DNA of 64,000 nucleotides from Prostheceraeus crozeri (Eukaryota; Platyhelminthes; Polycladida; Euryleptidae), in NCBI GenBank assembly GCA_907163375.1, contig CAJQUW010004626.1, forward strand, positions 173,932 to 237,931. Reading direction: 5' to 3'. Below are positions 11,808 through 26,800 of the stretch, one piece after another; the stretch's first letter is position 1, and every line of letters begins with the position of its first letter. The position numbers and the translations under genes are program-made. The notes beneath the pieces were generated by a model. The model was not told the DNA's origin and searched no databases. It saw only the letters and a program-made list of their open reading frames with translations.

Positions 11808-14800
11808 ATATCATACATATATTGAATATATGAATTATAATGCAATACTCGAATGCTGTTTCTAGTCTCTGTCTTAGTTGGCAACTTAAATGCTAACCAT
11901 GAATAATTTTAAAATACATTCCTTCATTTGAATTTAATCATATAATTCACACTATTTGCTTCACATTCAACAGCCTAATCACTGGGAAGAGCGACGTCCC
12001 AAACATCTGACAAAATTGCTTCAGACGAGCACGAGATATCCGATTCCTCAATTGATGTACATCATGAGAAATATGCCGGTATCTTGGATGCCGTTCTTCG
12101 CAGCTACTTGGTTGAAAGTGAGGTTGTGAATCTGGAAATATGTATTTCAAATGTACGTAATCATTTTTCATTTTAAGTTGCATAACTGCCGCAGTATATT
12201 ATGTCAACTCATTTGTCAGTACAGGAGCGAATTGCAACTATTTCAGACTCAACTTAAGACTGTTGCCCAAAACGGCTGAGAGACTTTGTACATTATAATG
12301 TAATGCAATGAATCGTGCGTAAATGAGATGATTTTGATGACAATATTCATATTCACAAATTCACATGGACAAGAAAATCAGGGTTGAGAACTGGTAAAAT
12401 CATTTAATACATAAAGAAATTAATCAACACTCTGATAGTCATAGTTGATTTTCGCTTCAATTGTCTCTGAGACAGAAATAGAATGTGTTCATCTCTAAAC
12501 TCATTTCACTCCAATGAAGACTGTTCTCAAAGAGAAAACGCAAAATCAGAGCTTCCCGTTCATGAAACCCCATAGTTGGGTTACACATGCCTCAATCCCA
12601 ATTTCTATCGTTCATCACGAAGATTTGGATTTTGAAATGAAGTGATGCATGAAACTTTCTGTAACAGGCAGATCTCGGTGCTTCTAGCAGAAGCTAACTT
12701 ACCCTTTATTCATTTCCCGAAAGCCTTTGGCAAAAGGATTGTATTTAATTTTCAACTCGGTAACTTCCGTGTTTTGGTAGGCCGTGACAACGATGAATTC
12801 GGTTACTGGAAAAGTTGCTACAGCGTAGAATTTGTTCATTGTCTGACTATCAACCTCAACGACATTGATGCGAGGAATGTAGTTGTGCATACTGTTGACA
12901 ACAATCTGAAATGGAAATTTGAGTTAATTTGTGCGAAATATCTTGATTAAGGAATCAACATATTGATGGAGATTGAATGAAATAACAGGATGACTTGAAG
13001 ACAGGGGCTGGAAAAATTAATTGATGGAAATTAATTGTAGTTAATTGATTGATGAACCATCTGTAATTCAATTAATGGATTGAATCAGGAGCCAATTATT
13101 CCAATTAATTGCAATTATTAGCAATTCAAAAAAGCGATTTATTCAGCGGTCATTATAATCAATACAGCATAATACTGTATATTGGCCTGCACAGTCAATA
13201 ATGCAATCTTCTTTAGGCTTGCTCGTAATTAAAACGAATGAAAGTTTGGCTACAGCCAAATACGAAGCTTTTTCTTAGTACCGGTAATCTATAGCATTCA
13301 TTTAAACTCTAATGTAAAAGGCTCTAGTTCAACATGTATGTTTAATATATTCTAATAATCTTGGATGTATTCAAGTTATAGCAGACGTAATGAAACACAT
13401 ACTACCGGATGACCATAGTGGTTTTCTCCGGGCTTGAACTGGAAATATTACGCTCGTAGAAGAGAGGAGAATATAAATATTAATTATCAGTAATCGCTTA
13501 ATATAGTTATCAGTACATTAATACATGTTTTGTGCACAAGCCTATGGTTTTGTCTTGCAAATTAGCTCAACGAACATAGTGATGCAAAGCATGCAGGCAT
13601 GTGATTGTTTCTGTAAATGCTTCTCTAATGCACCACTGTTGACCTATGTGCTATGGAAACAACTTTCTAAATATTTGTCAATCAAGTGTCAATTATGCAA
13701 ACATTTTGTGGACAGATCTCCCCAGATTTGGCAATGATAAAAAATAATTGCAATTAATTGATTGCTCAAGTGATCCAATTAAATTAATTGATTGTTGACC
13801 ATGTACTCCGACTAAGAGGGAGCCGGATGAACGAGAAGTCAATATAAGGACGAGGAGGGAACACCGGAAATATTTCAATATTCTAACTCTGCCGGTGGCA
13901 CGGTTTTCAAGGATATTCGTGTCAAACGCTATTTACTTTATATTTATTGTGAACTCATTATCCTGCATGCTTCATCATGCTGCATGCAACATTTCTCACG
14001 ATGTTGCGTCACTCTAAAATATATTTATCATGTGATAAGATAAAACAGAGAGCTCTAGTCGGCTCCGCTTTGTAGCGAAGCAAAGCGGAGCCAACTAGGG
14101 TTCCCTAAGTAAAGCCTAGGATTTTTGCCGATTTCGCATGAATTATATGCATTTTGTGTACTCTACAGTAGCCTTAATCAATTAATTGACTGACAAATAA
14201 GAAATCGATCTTTAAAATGCTGTATACAATATAGCACAGGAATGGACCGCAAATATTCATTTTGTGGATTACAATCACCAAATAACCTCCATTTCGGAAT
14301 CCATCGCCTTTTGATATTTTATATGAGATCCAAGTTACTGAAGCGTGTTCATGAATGTATGTCCTGGTCAACTGCGGAAAAGTTTGTATAGAAAACACTA
14401 TAAATTTGTGTCTGTACAATGCTGTATTTGTGACGAAAGTACTAAACTTTGGCATACTTGCAACGAAAGCTGCTTTTCTTTGACACGTGTAATATAAAAA
14501 TACAAAGCTTTAGCATCATCATTACAAAAGCACAAAGCTTTGGCACTATTATTCCGAAAAAAATAAAGTTTGGCTCTTTCTACTACGAAGTGATAGACAT
14601 TTAGAACCAGATTTACTCCAAATAAACAAGCAATCCTGCCATTCATCCATGGATTGGAAAAGAGAGGAGACAGATGCAAAGGTTTTAAAGCGACTATTAA
14701 TTCTACTAGGAAAGTCAATTGCTGCCTACAAATCTCAGCTTTGTGATATGAACACACGACACAGTTAGCTTATGAATAGGTTTTTAAAAAATGTTTCTTA

Positions 14801-17800
14801 AATGTTATAAAACAAAGAATTTGCTATCTAGGTTTCATTGTCATTGTTCTTAATGTTTTTTATCCTTGTATTCTGTATCGTTTTTAGCAACACAATGTTA
14901 GCCGGCAACCTCAAACGCTGTTTCCTATGCGAAATAAAGCACCTGTGATGCCGATTATATGATACTCGCAAATTTACTACATCTTATGATTATATCATAC
15001 TACCTATATTTGCAACCAACAACTTGATTTATTGTGAGCAATCTTAAACGGTCGCATTCGCCTCTCTAATAAGCCTTGGACGAAGAGTAGGATTACTGAC
15101 TCGCTTGTATTGATCTGCTCTCGCTTTGAATAAAATATCAAAGCGCCTGTCAGCAAGATGCTCTTTCATAATAGCTTAGTTTATTTACATTTTTGAAGGC
15201 ATGCTTAAAACACAATTAATACCACGGTTATAAAGCATGTAAGCAACCATGGTTGAAAGGCACTTTTAAAAACAAGGCTTTGCACCCAAGTTTGCATGTA
15301 TAACAGAGAATAAAGTTCCTGCGTGAAAGTGTGGTTCTGAATCCAACTTTGAAAACAATGCACAATGCCGGGACTAAAATCATGTTTATAAAGCTTATTT
15401 CATAAGCACTTTAAAGCATTCATTTAAATAAGACTGAAGCGTTGAAACTGATATTTTCGTCCCTCAAACAATGCAGCTGTAATTGATGTTAGAGACCTTA
15501 TGTGGCACAATGCAACTTGTGACAATATGGCCTTGCACACTTCTGTGTTCTGAGCATTATTGGATAAACGTGCAATTGATGGCTACCAAATCCATCTAAA
15601 AACCACACATTTTACAGGCTGGATTATGTTATGAACGTTAATATTTGTATTGAATTCTACATTGGACATCATCATTTGCAAATTTGTAGATAAACAAGAA
15701 CATATTTTCTGATGCAAAAGAAGCATGTTTTGAAACACATCATGATTTTTGCCTTACCTTACGCACGGTAGGTTTGAAATATGATTTAGACGAAAATCAT
15801 CTGCCACTCCTAATTTTTTTTTGCGATATGTTTTCCTACGTCTATAGAAAAATTTAAAGGGCAATTACAAAAAATCTTGGACCCCTTCAAATAAAAATTT
15901 TTGATTTTTTGATTTTTTTTTCAAAAAATATAAAAATTGTCAGCAACCCCAAGGTTTTGCAGGATGTGTTTATTTTTTTCTATAGAAGTGATTTGAGATC
16001 CATATCGGATAAGTTATGATTCTCCGTGGTGAAAAAAAATGAATTTTTTCAAAACTTTTTTTTAGTGTCTCTTAAAACTTGGAATAATGTTTAAGAAATT
16101 AGGATGAAGTTCAGCACCGAATATTGAAATTCTTGAAATTCTGCCTCCGCCGGAATTTTATCTCATGATGGGTCCTTTTAATAGCATATTTTCTGAACCT
16201 AAGAAAATTTGGCCTATGTTGTTCGAGGAGGATGGACATCATGGTGGAAATTTCAGTGGAAACCCATGGAAGTTGCTTATGTCCAGATTAGATATTCTAC
16301 GATCGACGTGCCCTCTAAAGTGATTGCCATTCTTGGAGGTACTTCCTGATTTGAACGATGTCGTGCATTCGTCCTTTGGTACAGAACTTCATCCTAATTT
16401 TTTAAACATCATTCCAAATTTTAAGAGACACTACCTCGACCTAAACATTCGTGTTATTCCAAAGGTACACGCAATTACTTTTCCTGTTTAGGCTTTTTGT
16501 CAAAAGAAAGGATTCAGTGAACAAGCAGTTGAGTCTATACTTGCTGACTTCAAGCAAACATGGAAAAAGTACAAAGTATCCTGAATATTCTTTGCGCTTA
16601 TTCGGTAGTGTTGTGGATTATAACAGTAAGCATGTTTGAAAATTCAAAGAAGTTTCTTTTTTAGAATGTAGACTGTTAACTGATATTTTATGTTCGATGT
16701 TTCTAATAAAGCATTATTTCTATGAAGAGTTTTGTTATTGTCACATTTACTCATATAGGCAGGCATACGCATAGCATATCTACGCAACATTGAATTTTGA
16801 TCTTTGTAAATAAGACTTAAGTAATAATTTGGTTTTCCGTCACTATTGGTCGCTATTTGGAATACAAATCTTTTCATTTTACAAATATTAGTGCACTATA
16901 TCTTGCATATTCTCGAATTGTATTATCAAACAGCCGCCATGGAGCTGATAACTCAACTGACCATAACAGTCATGGTATTATAGAAACATATTTAAGCACG
17001 GCATGAAAAACATCCCCAACATAACCCTCGAAGTGCTCATAATACATGTACATACAAACAAGGAATCATGATTTTTAATGCAAGGGTAACATAAGGATCA
17101 GTTCCATCTATTCAGTAGACACTTAATCATTTGACATGAATATAAAATGACTCTAATTCCTCAGTTATTAGTGAAAGTATTATCGCACACCTATTATTGA
17201 TAATCAATTAGCACTATGAACTGCATGAATCAATTATATACTAATTATACCAATTATATTATTATAACTATTATAACTATTATAACCAACTATTATACCA
17301 ACTATGTACCAATTATATACCAATTATAAATACTGTGCGATTTCTGTTTATTTCGGATTACATCTGAATCGACACGAATAAGATGATGATGGAGGTTGTT
17401 TTTCAAATTTACTTCCACATGCAGATTGGTGAACATTGTTTGCAGGTGTTTGCGAATCAATTTTCTGAACTTGTGGATTCAACTGATGCAATCAAAAAAT
17501 TGGACCCTTGTCCTACCGTAACGGTGATTAAGAAATGAGCTCAGAATAATTGCAAAGTAAATATTTGCTCCATGTTCCATACAAGACAGAAATATGCAGA
17601 ACTTGAGAGACATGATGCTCTTGTTTCCGCTGTCAATTTGACTCAAGGAGCCAAGATTCCCTACATAACCCAACTCTGACTGCCTTGACGTGTAAAAATA
17701 GCAATTTCTCTCAATAGTGCTATCAATATCAATCATTTTAAAATGCAGCTTATTGAAGTATATTTTCCTCCCACCGGAAATGGGTTGACAGAGCATATTG

Positions 17801-20800
17801 ACTGTGTTCTTTAGAAGATATGAATATGTTGTACTTCAATCAAACGAAATGTGATTCCTGATTTAAGACGGTTTCAAATCATAAACAAATGCTGGAAACT
17901 GCCGTCTCTAAATCATAATGACTGAATCACAGTTCATGAAATGATAGATCTTGCATTTTCTCATACGAAAAAATCATGTCATTCGAACTCAAGACATCAT
18001 TTTGAATGTACAGCCCACAATGTCTTCGAGTATTGAATGGAAACGCAGCTTCATTTGATGATGTGACTGTTTCCATCAGTCTGATTGATTGCTGACTTTC
18101 ACAGATCTTTTTTGTTGCCCTCATATTCGATACTTCGAGTCATTCATTTCCTTTTCTTTGTATTGTGAATAAGGATCAGATCCATTCATTCATTTGATAT
18201 TTGAATATATCTCATGAGTATAATTTTGGAATGCTGACGATGCCTCAATCATATTATAAGGTTGAACTGAATCTCTGATTGATGAAAATCATCCCTGGTT
18301 TTCCTGATAGATGTACTTTAACTAGTTACTCGAAAAGATTTTAAAAACTTGTGTGCTTGTGTTCATCTTTGATATAAGCTACCAGCTGACTGGTTAATTG
18401 TATTTTACCACATTCATGGACGTACATCACAAAGAGCGATTGATTTTCACTTTCACTTGACACTTGGTGATCCTAACAACAATACATCAGCTGAATAGCC
18501 AGCAGTACTGAAATAGAATAGGGCTAATTCTATGGCTTGACTAGAATGAAAGCAATGAAACATGTAGCATTGATGAAGTGGCACAATCTGCTGACATAAT
18601 ACCATAGCAATCAAGCAATGAGCAGTCAGTTCAACATTAAACACGCCAAAATGTGCGGAGTTTCAGTGACTGTTATCAACCGGATCACACAGCAAAGAGA
18701 CACAGACGATATCAAGTTCTACAGAGATGTTTGTGTGTTTTATTGTGCGCTAAATTTTTTTAATAATGATCGGAGGGCCCAACATCAACGAGAAAACTTG
18801 TGTGCAATGATCTGAATTCTTCAAATCTGAAGGAATAGAGGCGATCGGAGCATTTTGAAGGAATTCACAGCAATCCGCAAGCGACGCACGACTATTTTTC
18901 ATATCTCTGTAATGCATTAAAAATTTCTTTTTGCCCTCTTAGTAAGTTCCTGCATGTGTCATTGTTTTGAATCAGTTTGCACTTCTAGCAAAGTGATGCG
19001 CTTAAACAATCTAATTCTGTGACTGAAATTGCACTTTAGAAAAGCTAGCTCTTAAGGTCCTTTCACACCAGACGCGGCGCGTCCTGACGCGTCCAGAATT
19101 TTTGTCCAGAGCCTCAATGAACCTATGGTACTGTTCATAGAGAGACGCGCGGAACTGTGTCTGGTGTGAATAGACTTGTATAGAGTAGATTTGCTCATGT
19201 TAAGCGCCTCATCATTTATAGAGATACATGATAACTCATATTTCATTAAACAATTTATCAGTTCTCATAACCATTGACTCACCATTTTCCCATCATCTTC
19301 TTCAGAAATGATTTTATTGTTAGTCAGTTTCAGCTTCATGAAGTGAATTTCTTGTTTCATCCAGTGACGTCCTGAATTCGGAGAATCTGGATGCATGTAG
19401 ATTCTACCTCCTGCAAAAATTGTGTCCATGTCATACTGACGATTTGCATTGAAATAAAATCACTTTTTTCATAAAAATGCAATTAGCAAGTGGTAGTTTT
19501 TAACAATGAATGCCACTACATTGTAGAAAGAAGAGAAGGACAATGTTTTCCAAGATTCCGAAATGAACCCGAAATACATCCTACAATGACTATTTAAGTC
19601 TCATAATGACAAGAGGATTGATTAAAATTTAGTTTTAGAGATCCTGGTGTTACAAGTATACATCATTTGTCATTGGCATAGCAATTATAATTTAAATGAG
19701 TTAGTACGTATTTGTAATTATTTCATGCTGCATGCATCATAAGATTTATGTGATGCATTTTACTTCTGTTCATGTATAATTCATGTAATCATGATAAATT
19801 GAATAATTATACTTAGTAGCATCTAAATGCAAGTTTGTTAATTTCATTCGGAGAAATATGACAGAGATTCTCTCTTATACTGTTCCCTAAAGTCTACTGT
19901 AAACCGCTCACTGCCAAACAGATGCGAAGGTTTTTAAATGCATGCAGTTTTTAAATCAAAATCTTGTAAGTTAATTAGCATCCTGTGATTCAATTCAGTC
20001 TCTAAGCAATTCAAAGAGTGATACATTTCTGATGCTTTCTCTTTACTTGTATGAGTTGTACCACATATTACTGGCATCATATTCAATAGACTCGCGGATC
20101 CAATGCTTCAGTCACTTTGTAAGCCGCATTAAATCGAATGGCTTTTTATTCAATAGGCTACTGATCGAACAACGAGATAAGCTTACATTAAAACTATTAT
20201 CACAGTACTAAACTTTCTAACCATTATTCAAGCACCATAATTGCCATTGAGTCTTACAGCGTCTGAAAACCTTAATCAACATCATATTCAAGTTACAAAG
20301 CATTTATCAGGATAAAGCTTTTTAACACTTTGGTCAATCATACATGTAAATATAGCCTAATTAGCGTTTGAAATCTTTAATCACAATCAACAGATTTGAA
20401 TATTGGTTAATCGTTTGAACTCAACTTGAGACTTGATTTACGCATCAATATATGAATCACTTATATTTTTAATTTTGTATGTGCAGGTCTATCTTACTTG
20501 ATGAGCCTGTCGGAGGCCATAATTCGCCTTCTCCATTGGGGACCCATCTTCCTGAATGATATTTCAGAACTTGATTGGAAATTTGTTGAACATCCACGAA
20601 TATGTTGTATTGTTTTATCTCATCCAAGCCGGAAATTTCAATGCTAAGGTATGGAAACATTCGTCTACAAGGAAAGTTACAAATTTGAATGTGCATGCAT
20701 TTTGATCAACTGAAAATGTTGTACTGTAGGTAAACATGGATATATGACGCATCGATGAAGTGCGATTATCAGTTGGGCGCGATGGGGTCAGAGAAGACCC

Positions 20801-23800
20801 CAATTTTCTCTGGTTTCTACAGACGCCGCCGCTTAAGGTTTCCACTGCTGAATGCAAACAAGCGGTTAATGTGATCAAAAATCAGAAAACCAACCCGGTC
20901 TGTGTGCAGCAATTCCTGGCGCTGCAGCAAAGTATGCAATCTGTCAATCATAGGGTAGCTCTCAGTGCACACTTCGCGGGCAAGAAACATCAAAACTTTA
21001 TTTTCATTAAAGCCACAAGTCATTCTTGATCGACTGATGGATGAGACATGCACACCCAAACACCAGTGCGCGGCAATGGCATGAAGTAATGAAGTGACCT
21101 CAAAGTGATGAATTCGATAAATCTCTTCAGAATTCTGATTTTTACATTTGATTTCAGTATTAAAATTTAGTTTCATAAAGAAAAGTAAACAAAAGAATCA
21201 AAACAGAGGAAGATGTGCTACATCATTCATGTAAGCTGCTTTATTTGTCTTTATTACACTTTAAAACACGTGAATTCTGTACTATCGTTCACCCCGAGGG
21301 TAAGAAATATGCCTCTTTTTGGACCACTACTATATTGATGCTTGATTGTATATCAACAGTGTTTCACGACTCACATTTCATAATGTCGCATCAACACGCA
21401 AGTACAAAGGCAATCGACAATGATTGCATGTCTGAAAAAATCCAAAGTGCTCAGTTTCATTGACACAAAAGGTAATAGAAAGGCAAGAATATTTGCCGTT
21501 GTTCGAATGAGTTCATCAGATATAGCAGTAGGAAGATATATGGGTTTGTTCATGAAGAGAACCCTCCGCGAGGATGATTGAATCGGCATTGCTCGAACCT
21601 CACTGAAGACGAAATTCATGGATTCCAAGTTCGAGAAATTCAAGGGTCAGGCAATGGCTTCGTATGGGAGGTGTCCATATATTGAGCATATCTGTGTCTC
21701 GACGGGGGGGGGAGGGCGACTACACAAAAACTTTCTTAGTACTAACAATAGAGATCGGATAGGTAGTTTATATTCACCAAATTTCGAAAGAAGTAGATTC
21801 GAATTCCGTGGTACTAACACATCTCTAGCAGCGTCACTAAACCATTGGGATGCGCTCAGAAGAACTGCTAATTCAGTTCTGGTTACTGTTTTGGTTAGTG
21901 TACGCTAACTATATGACAGCCATTTGTGATTGATTTCTGCAATCATCAAAAGGTTATTATTGTTGAGGGCCTTTAAAAAATGAATTCATTGCAGATAGCG
22001 CTTGCTTCGTCCACATGATCCGAGAAGTCGAACCTATGGATTCTTTTTAATCGTGCTGCTTTCATGCTTTGATCTAAAAGCTAAAGATTAATGACTCCCT
22101 AAATCTCGTACGCTTCCCTACCTTAAAGCCGGAGGCACACTCAATAAATAATAAGCTGCAAATAGATATCCAACACTTAAGTTTCAGTGAGAGCAGGCAT
22201 ACAGAGCGAACCAAAATCCTCAAGCAATATTTTATATGCCGCTTTTGACTACGGAGGCACACATCATAACTTAACAGCGGTTCAGAATCATGAGAAAAAC
22301 AATATATTCACTCCATTTATGAGCTAAATATTATTGTTGTGTTAAAAAATTAATTACAGCACCCGCCCCTTCAGCCGGCACGGCCTTTATCAAGGATAGG
22401 TGGGGAGGCATATGCGGACAATGAATATATACAAGTTTGAAACAGTAAGATGAGTGACCGCCCAGTTCAGTTCATGTTCCGGTTCATCTTCGGTTTTAAT
22501 TTATCGATGTGATTAGCCTCTGAGATACGGGTTTTAACAGGATTGTCGAGCTCATCAATAAGCTTTATTGGGAAATCGCTTATATTCATATTGACGTCAT
22601 TATGTTTAATAGAGGCGTGAACCGATAACGCACTTTTGGAATCTTTAAGTCTAAGACTTCTATTGTGTTCTGGAAAGCGAATGTTGGAAGGCCTATTGGT
22701 AGAACAAATGTAAGCGTCACCGCAGATGTTACAGAGGAATACTACATGTCTGTCATTGCAATTGTAGCAAGTTGGAAGAGATTTGTAGACGTCACAGGAA
22801 CAGTCACAGTCAAATTTTATTTTTCAAGTAATTGGCTAGAGATTTTCCAGATTTATTGGTTATTCTGATGGGTATATCTGCATCGATACGTCAATGAACA
22901 CAGCGCAGCGAAGCATGTATAGCTGCCTAGTGATGCAAAATTACCGCTAGTTTTTTATTTGGGTAGTTATTACTATTCTTTCTAAAAACATTTCTTGCAA
23001 TATTTGCAATTTACATCTCGTATGATGTGGAGTTACCGGTGATTGTGATTGTTGTTTAGGGCAATTATTGCCGGCAATATTACCTGATAATTACCCTTTA
23101 CAACACTGATAGCTGCTGGTATTAAGTTGGAGATTCGACCTGAGTTTCCCGGATTAATCGGTTTCTGGCCGGCTGTGCATTTTTCCACGTGCTGAGCCTG
23201 GGCCGGATTATGATCAGTTGAATATACATGCAACTGAGGTAATTGTTCTTATATCTGCAAAATTAGAAATCGAGCAATAAGCAGCTGCAGTTGCAGTCAC
23301 AAGCCTGGCAACCGCAAGTGCTTCGAGCTCTTTAGTATTTGAGTATATGGATGCGAATTCATGACGGAGCAATGCTGAAGTATTTGACATTGTTCAAAGA
23401 TGTTTTCATGAAAACATTTCCTTCGCAATATATTCATCTCCAAAACAACTCAGATGATAGATCTAATCTCAACTGCAGTAATTCAAAGTACCGATAATCG
23501 TGACGATAGGGTCGTTCTTAGATTTCACAGCAATCCCCAAGAGCTAATAGGGCATTTTTTCTATTTAGTCAATGCGTTGGAATTCTTGTGACCACTTGAC
23601 ATATTCTTAAAGCAGTTTTCGTTCTCTTATTAATTATAGCTTCATTGCAATCATGGTGGGAAACAAGTACTGTGCAATCATAGAGTGTGCAATCAAGATC
23701 TCAAAAGATTAAGTCGCTCAAGATATAGTTCAGATAAAGAAACATGCTGGTATTTGTCGAAGTGGAAGAATAGCAAACGGCATAATAGAATATTGCAGAT

Positions 23801-26800
23801 TAGTCTGAAATGGATGTATAAAATTCAATGTTGATTCAAAAGTTTTAATATAAATACACAAAATGAAAGCAGCGTACACCTGCTGCTTGTACGGCGAACG
23901 TTTCGTAGGTGTGCGATAACGGGTGATTTACTGATTTTCAACCTCAAACGTACAACGAGTGCCCAGCAAGCCTACCCACGCATACCTTGCCTTCACCCCT
24001 TGTCACAAGCACACCAAGCAGGCATATTGGAAAGACACTGAAACTTTTTTTACCAGGGTGTGCAAACTGCTGCCCAGAGGATAAATTCGAGTGGTCCGTG
24101 AAGCATTAGTGTCTGACCTATTATTACAATCTGATTCTTCATTTCAAAATATTGAATCGTTCCTGAAAACTGGATTGCTTCAGTAATACATAACTTCGCA
24201 AATACATTTCGGCTTACTTTGCACGTGCAAAAATTATGTATGTAATTAATTATGTAAAAAGGTTCCTTGAATGACTCTTCTTATCCAGACTTAATAGCTA
24301 GAGATTTAGTGGTTTTAGTATGATAAATACTTCGTATGATATAAATTCCTTCGTTCCTTATGTTTCTTGTTTTTCTAAACATTTCTTATATATCTTCTGA
24401 AATTCACGAAATCTCAGCATCAATCCACCTTCGCCTGCAATGACATTTCCTAAGGCCTTCTTCTTCAAGTCACCAAAAGACTTGGAAAGTCACTCTCCCT
24501 CATCGGAAATGTGCAGGCATGTGACATGTTTTAGAGTCGCAGCAAATGTGTCTTGAAAAGTGCATGTAGTTATTTTGCTGCAGGCTATTCAATAATCATT
24601 TGGAATTCCTTCTAACAACGGTTCGAAACTACACATTTTTATAATAGACATTATAATTATCATTCATACGAGGGTCATCCTAAAAGTTCTCTGTATTGCA
24701 TTATGAAAAAATAAAAATGCGCATCTGTAATCCAAAATTACTTTTATTTAACACTCATGGGTATCATTGCTCAGTATAATGTCCTTCCAGGTCCACACAC
24801 TTCTTCCAGCGTTTCACCAGCCCGTCAATACCATCACTGCAACCACCAGATGCCCGGGCAACACATTCACGGTGAAATTCATGATTGACTTCTTCCACGG
24901 TGGAAAATCGACGACCACGAAATTCGTTCTTCACCAACGGGAAGAAGCAAAAGTCACACGGTGATAAATCTGGCGAGTATGCTGGATGCTGAAGGATCTC
25001 CCAGTCGTAGGCTACTCATCATTGAGAAGTTGCACCACGTCTCTTTTCGTGTGAGATGGTGCATTGTCATCGAGGATTATCGGACCTTCTTCCAGTAAAC
25101 CTGGTCTTTTTCTGCGGATGGCCGGTCGAAGATGATTGCGGATAAAGTATTTGTAATATTCTCCGTTCACAGTTGTGTCTGTTGGTACAGCATGGTAAAT
25201 AAGGAGCCCATGAACGTCGAAAAAAAGAATGTGCATTGACTTGATGCGGGACGGACTTCTGATTGCCTTTGTTGGGCGTGGGTCGTCATGGCCAATCCAT
25301 TGAGCTGACTGGCGCTTGAGCTCAGGCTCAAGACTTCTGGCCCATGTTTCATCACCAGCAATGATACGATGCAAGAAGCTGTTTTCTCCGTCGAAAACGT
25401 CGGAGATGAGCAGAGCAAATCCGTACACGTTCGCTCAATTGATGATCGTTGAGCAGATGGGGAATCCACTTGGCAGCCACTTTCCGTTTTTTCAACTTCT
25501 CAGTAAGGATGAGGTGGATGGAAGAACTGATGCCCACCTGATTCGCTAACTCCTCACATGTCAAACGGTTGTCTTCTTCGAGTAGTGAGCTCACATGGTC
25601 AACATGAACATCGGACGACCAGATCTGACTCCATCTTGAACGTCCACAGTTCCACCACAGAAACTCTTGTGCCACTTCCTCACAGTCTCATACGAAGGAC
25701 AATGTTCTTGCAAACCTTCTTGTAGGATACCATGCGTTTCTACTGGCGACTTATTCAAAAGAACATGAAATTTGATTGACTGACGAATGTCAGTTTTGCA
25801 AAAGCTTTCTCGCATCTCTTCACTATTCATTTCAATGATCAAATGAGAGTCCGGTCAGACAATGAACGATGTTCCTGCGAACCACTAAATTTCTAAGCAG
25901 TGATCGCGAGTCACAACAATTAACAGTTCCAATTTCAATCAATATGCACAGCCTGACATGCCAGAATCAATACGTTGTAATATCTGACGTACTTTATGAA
26001 TTAAACAACAAAACAGAGAACTTTTAGGATGACCCTCGTAATTTCATGAATATAGGCTTACGATTATGAAAATGGTAGATGCACACTCACTACTTATAGA
26101 TTAGAAATTCAAGTAGGTAAAATGAATCCAAAAATAGCCGATCCTGCTGATGTTAGATATGTACTCCCAAATTTGGGAATGCATATTCAACATCAACAGC
26201 TTTGTCTGTTTTCAAATTCAACCTAACATCACGCTGAGCCTCAGGAAAAATTGCAGACTTTTATGAAAAGATAAGTTTTCACCTTCAAATTGCATGATCT
26301 GTAATAAATTTGATATTTTCCATTTCTCTGGACATGCGGCCCACGAGTCGGGCCCGCCGCGACTAAAACAGTTTGCCCACTCCTGTCTTTGAGTCTCCGA
26401 ATACACGTCTGACCAAGCATTCAATTCATTCAATGCTTCTCCTTTTACGAAATAGGCTTCTGCACTGTTAGGACTGGATGCGCTCAAATCTAAACATTAT
26501 TAACACGAAGCAAAAGAAGACAAAAGTTTCTAATCAAAATCTGCTAAAATTTCAAGGCAGAAATATCAAACAGAAAACGATCGCCAGAGCTTGATCCCCT
26601 GTTAATAGGATTACTCGTAGACATCATGATTGAATTTTTCAAAGATTAGTTTTTAGCGGAAACTTTGTGATTTATCAGACATATAAACTAATAATCCCTT
26701 GGGAGCAGCGGATTCCGTGTATCATCTGCAAATATGCCCCTTGGAAAAGAGTACATGCTATTTCAAGGTAGAAATGTTCAAACTTTGTTTGATGAGAAAA

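Larger units (their letters stand above)
8950..12702 (-). other. tbr intron 5
   Basis: 3.75 kb. Contains three 10-bp tandem units at 9189-9218 and a TA microsatellite at 11742-11804. A reading frame at 11947-12183 looks exon-like but does not fit the phase of the flanking exons (see rejected items). Confidence 0.75.
12906..19282 (-). other. tbr intron 4
   Basis: 6.4 kb. Contains AATTAATTG-rich low-complexity DNA at 13.0-13.15 and 13.74-13.8 kb, a GC-rich hairpin at 14055-14098, an inverted repeat at 16064-16431, an AT-rich tandem region at 17.2-17.3 kb, a copy of the ~500-bp repeat family and a small miniature element. Confidence 0.85.

Noticed and set aside
11947-12183. Reading frame downstream of T-box exon 5 with a good acceptor (ATATTTCCAG), considered as an extra tbr exon
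   Set aside because: Entering in the phase set by exon 5 meets a stop within nine codons, and exon 5 joins the last exon directly in phase through stronger sites. The frame has no recognisable domain.
20760-21176. Overlapping ~90-119 codon frames on both strands next to tbr exon 3
   Set aside because: Antisense to one another, no domain, lie within intron 2.
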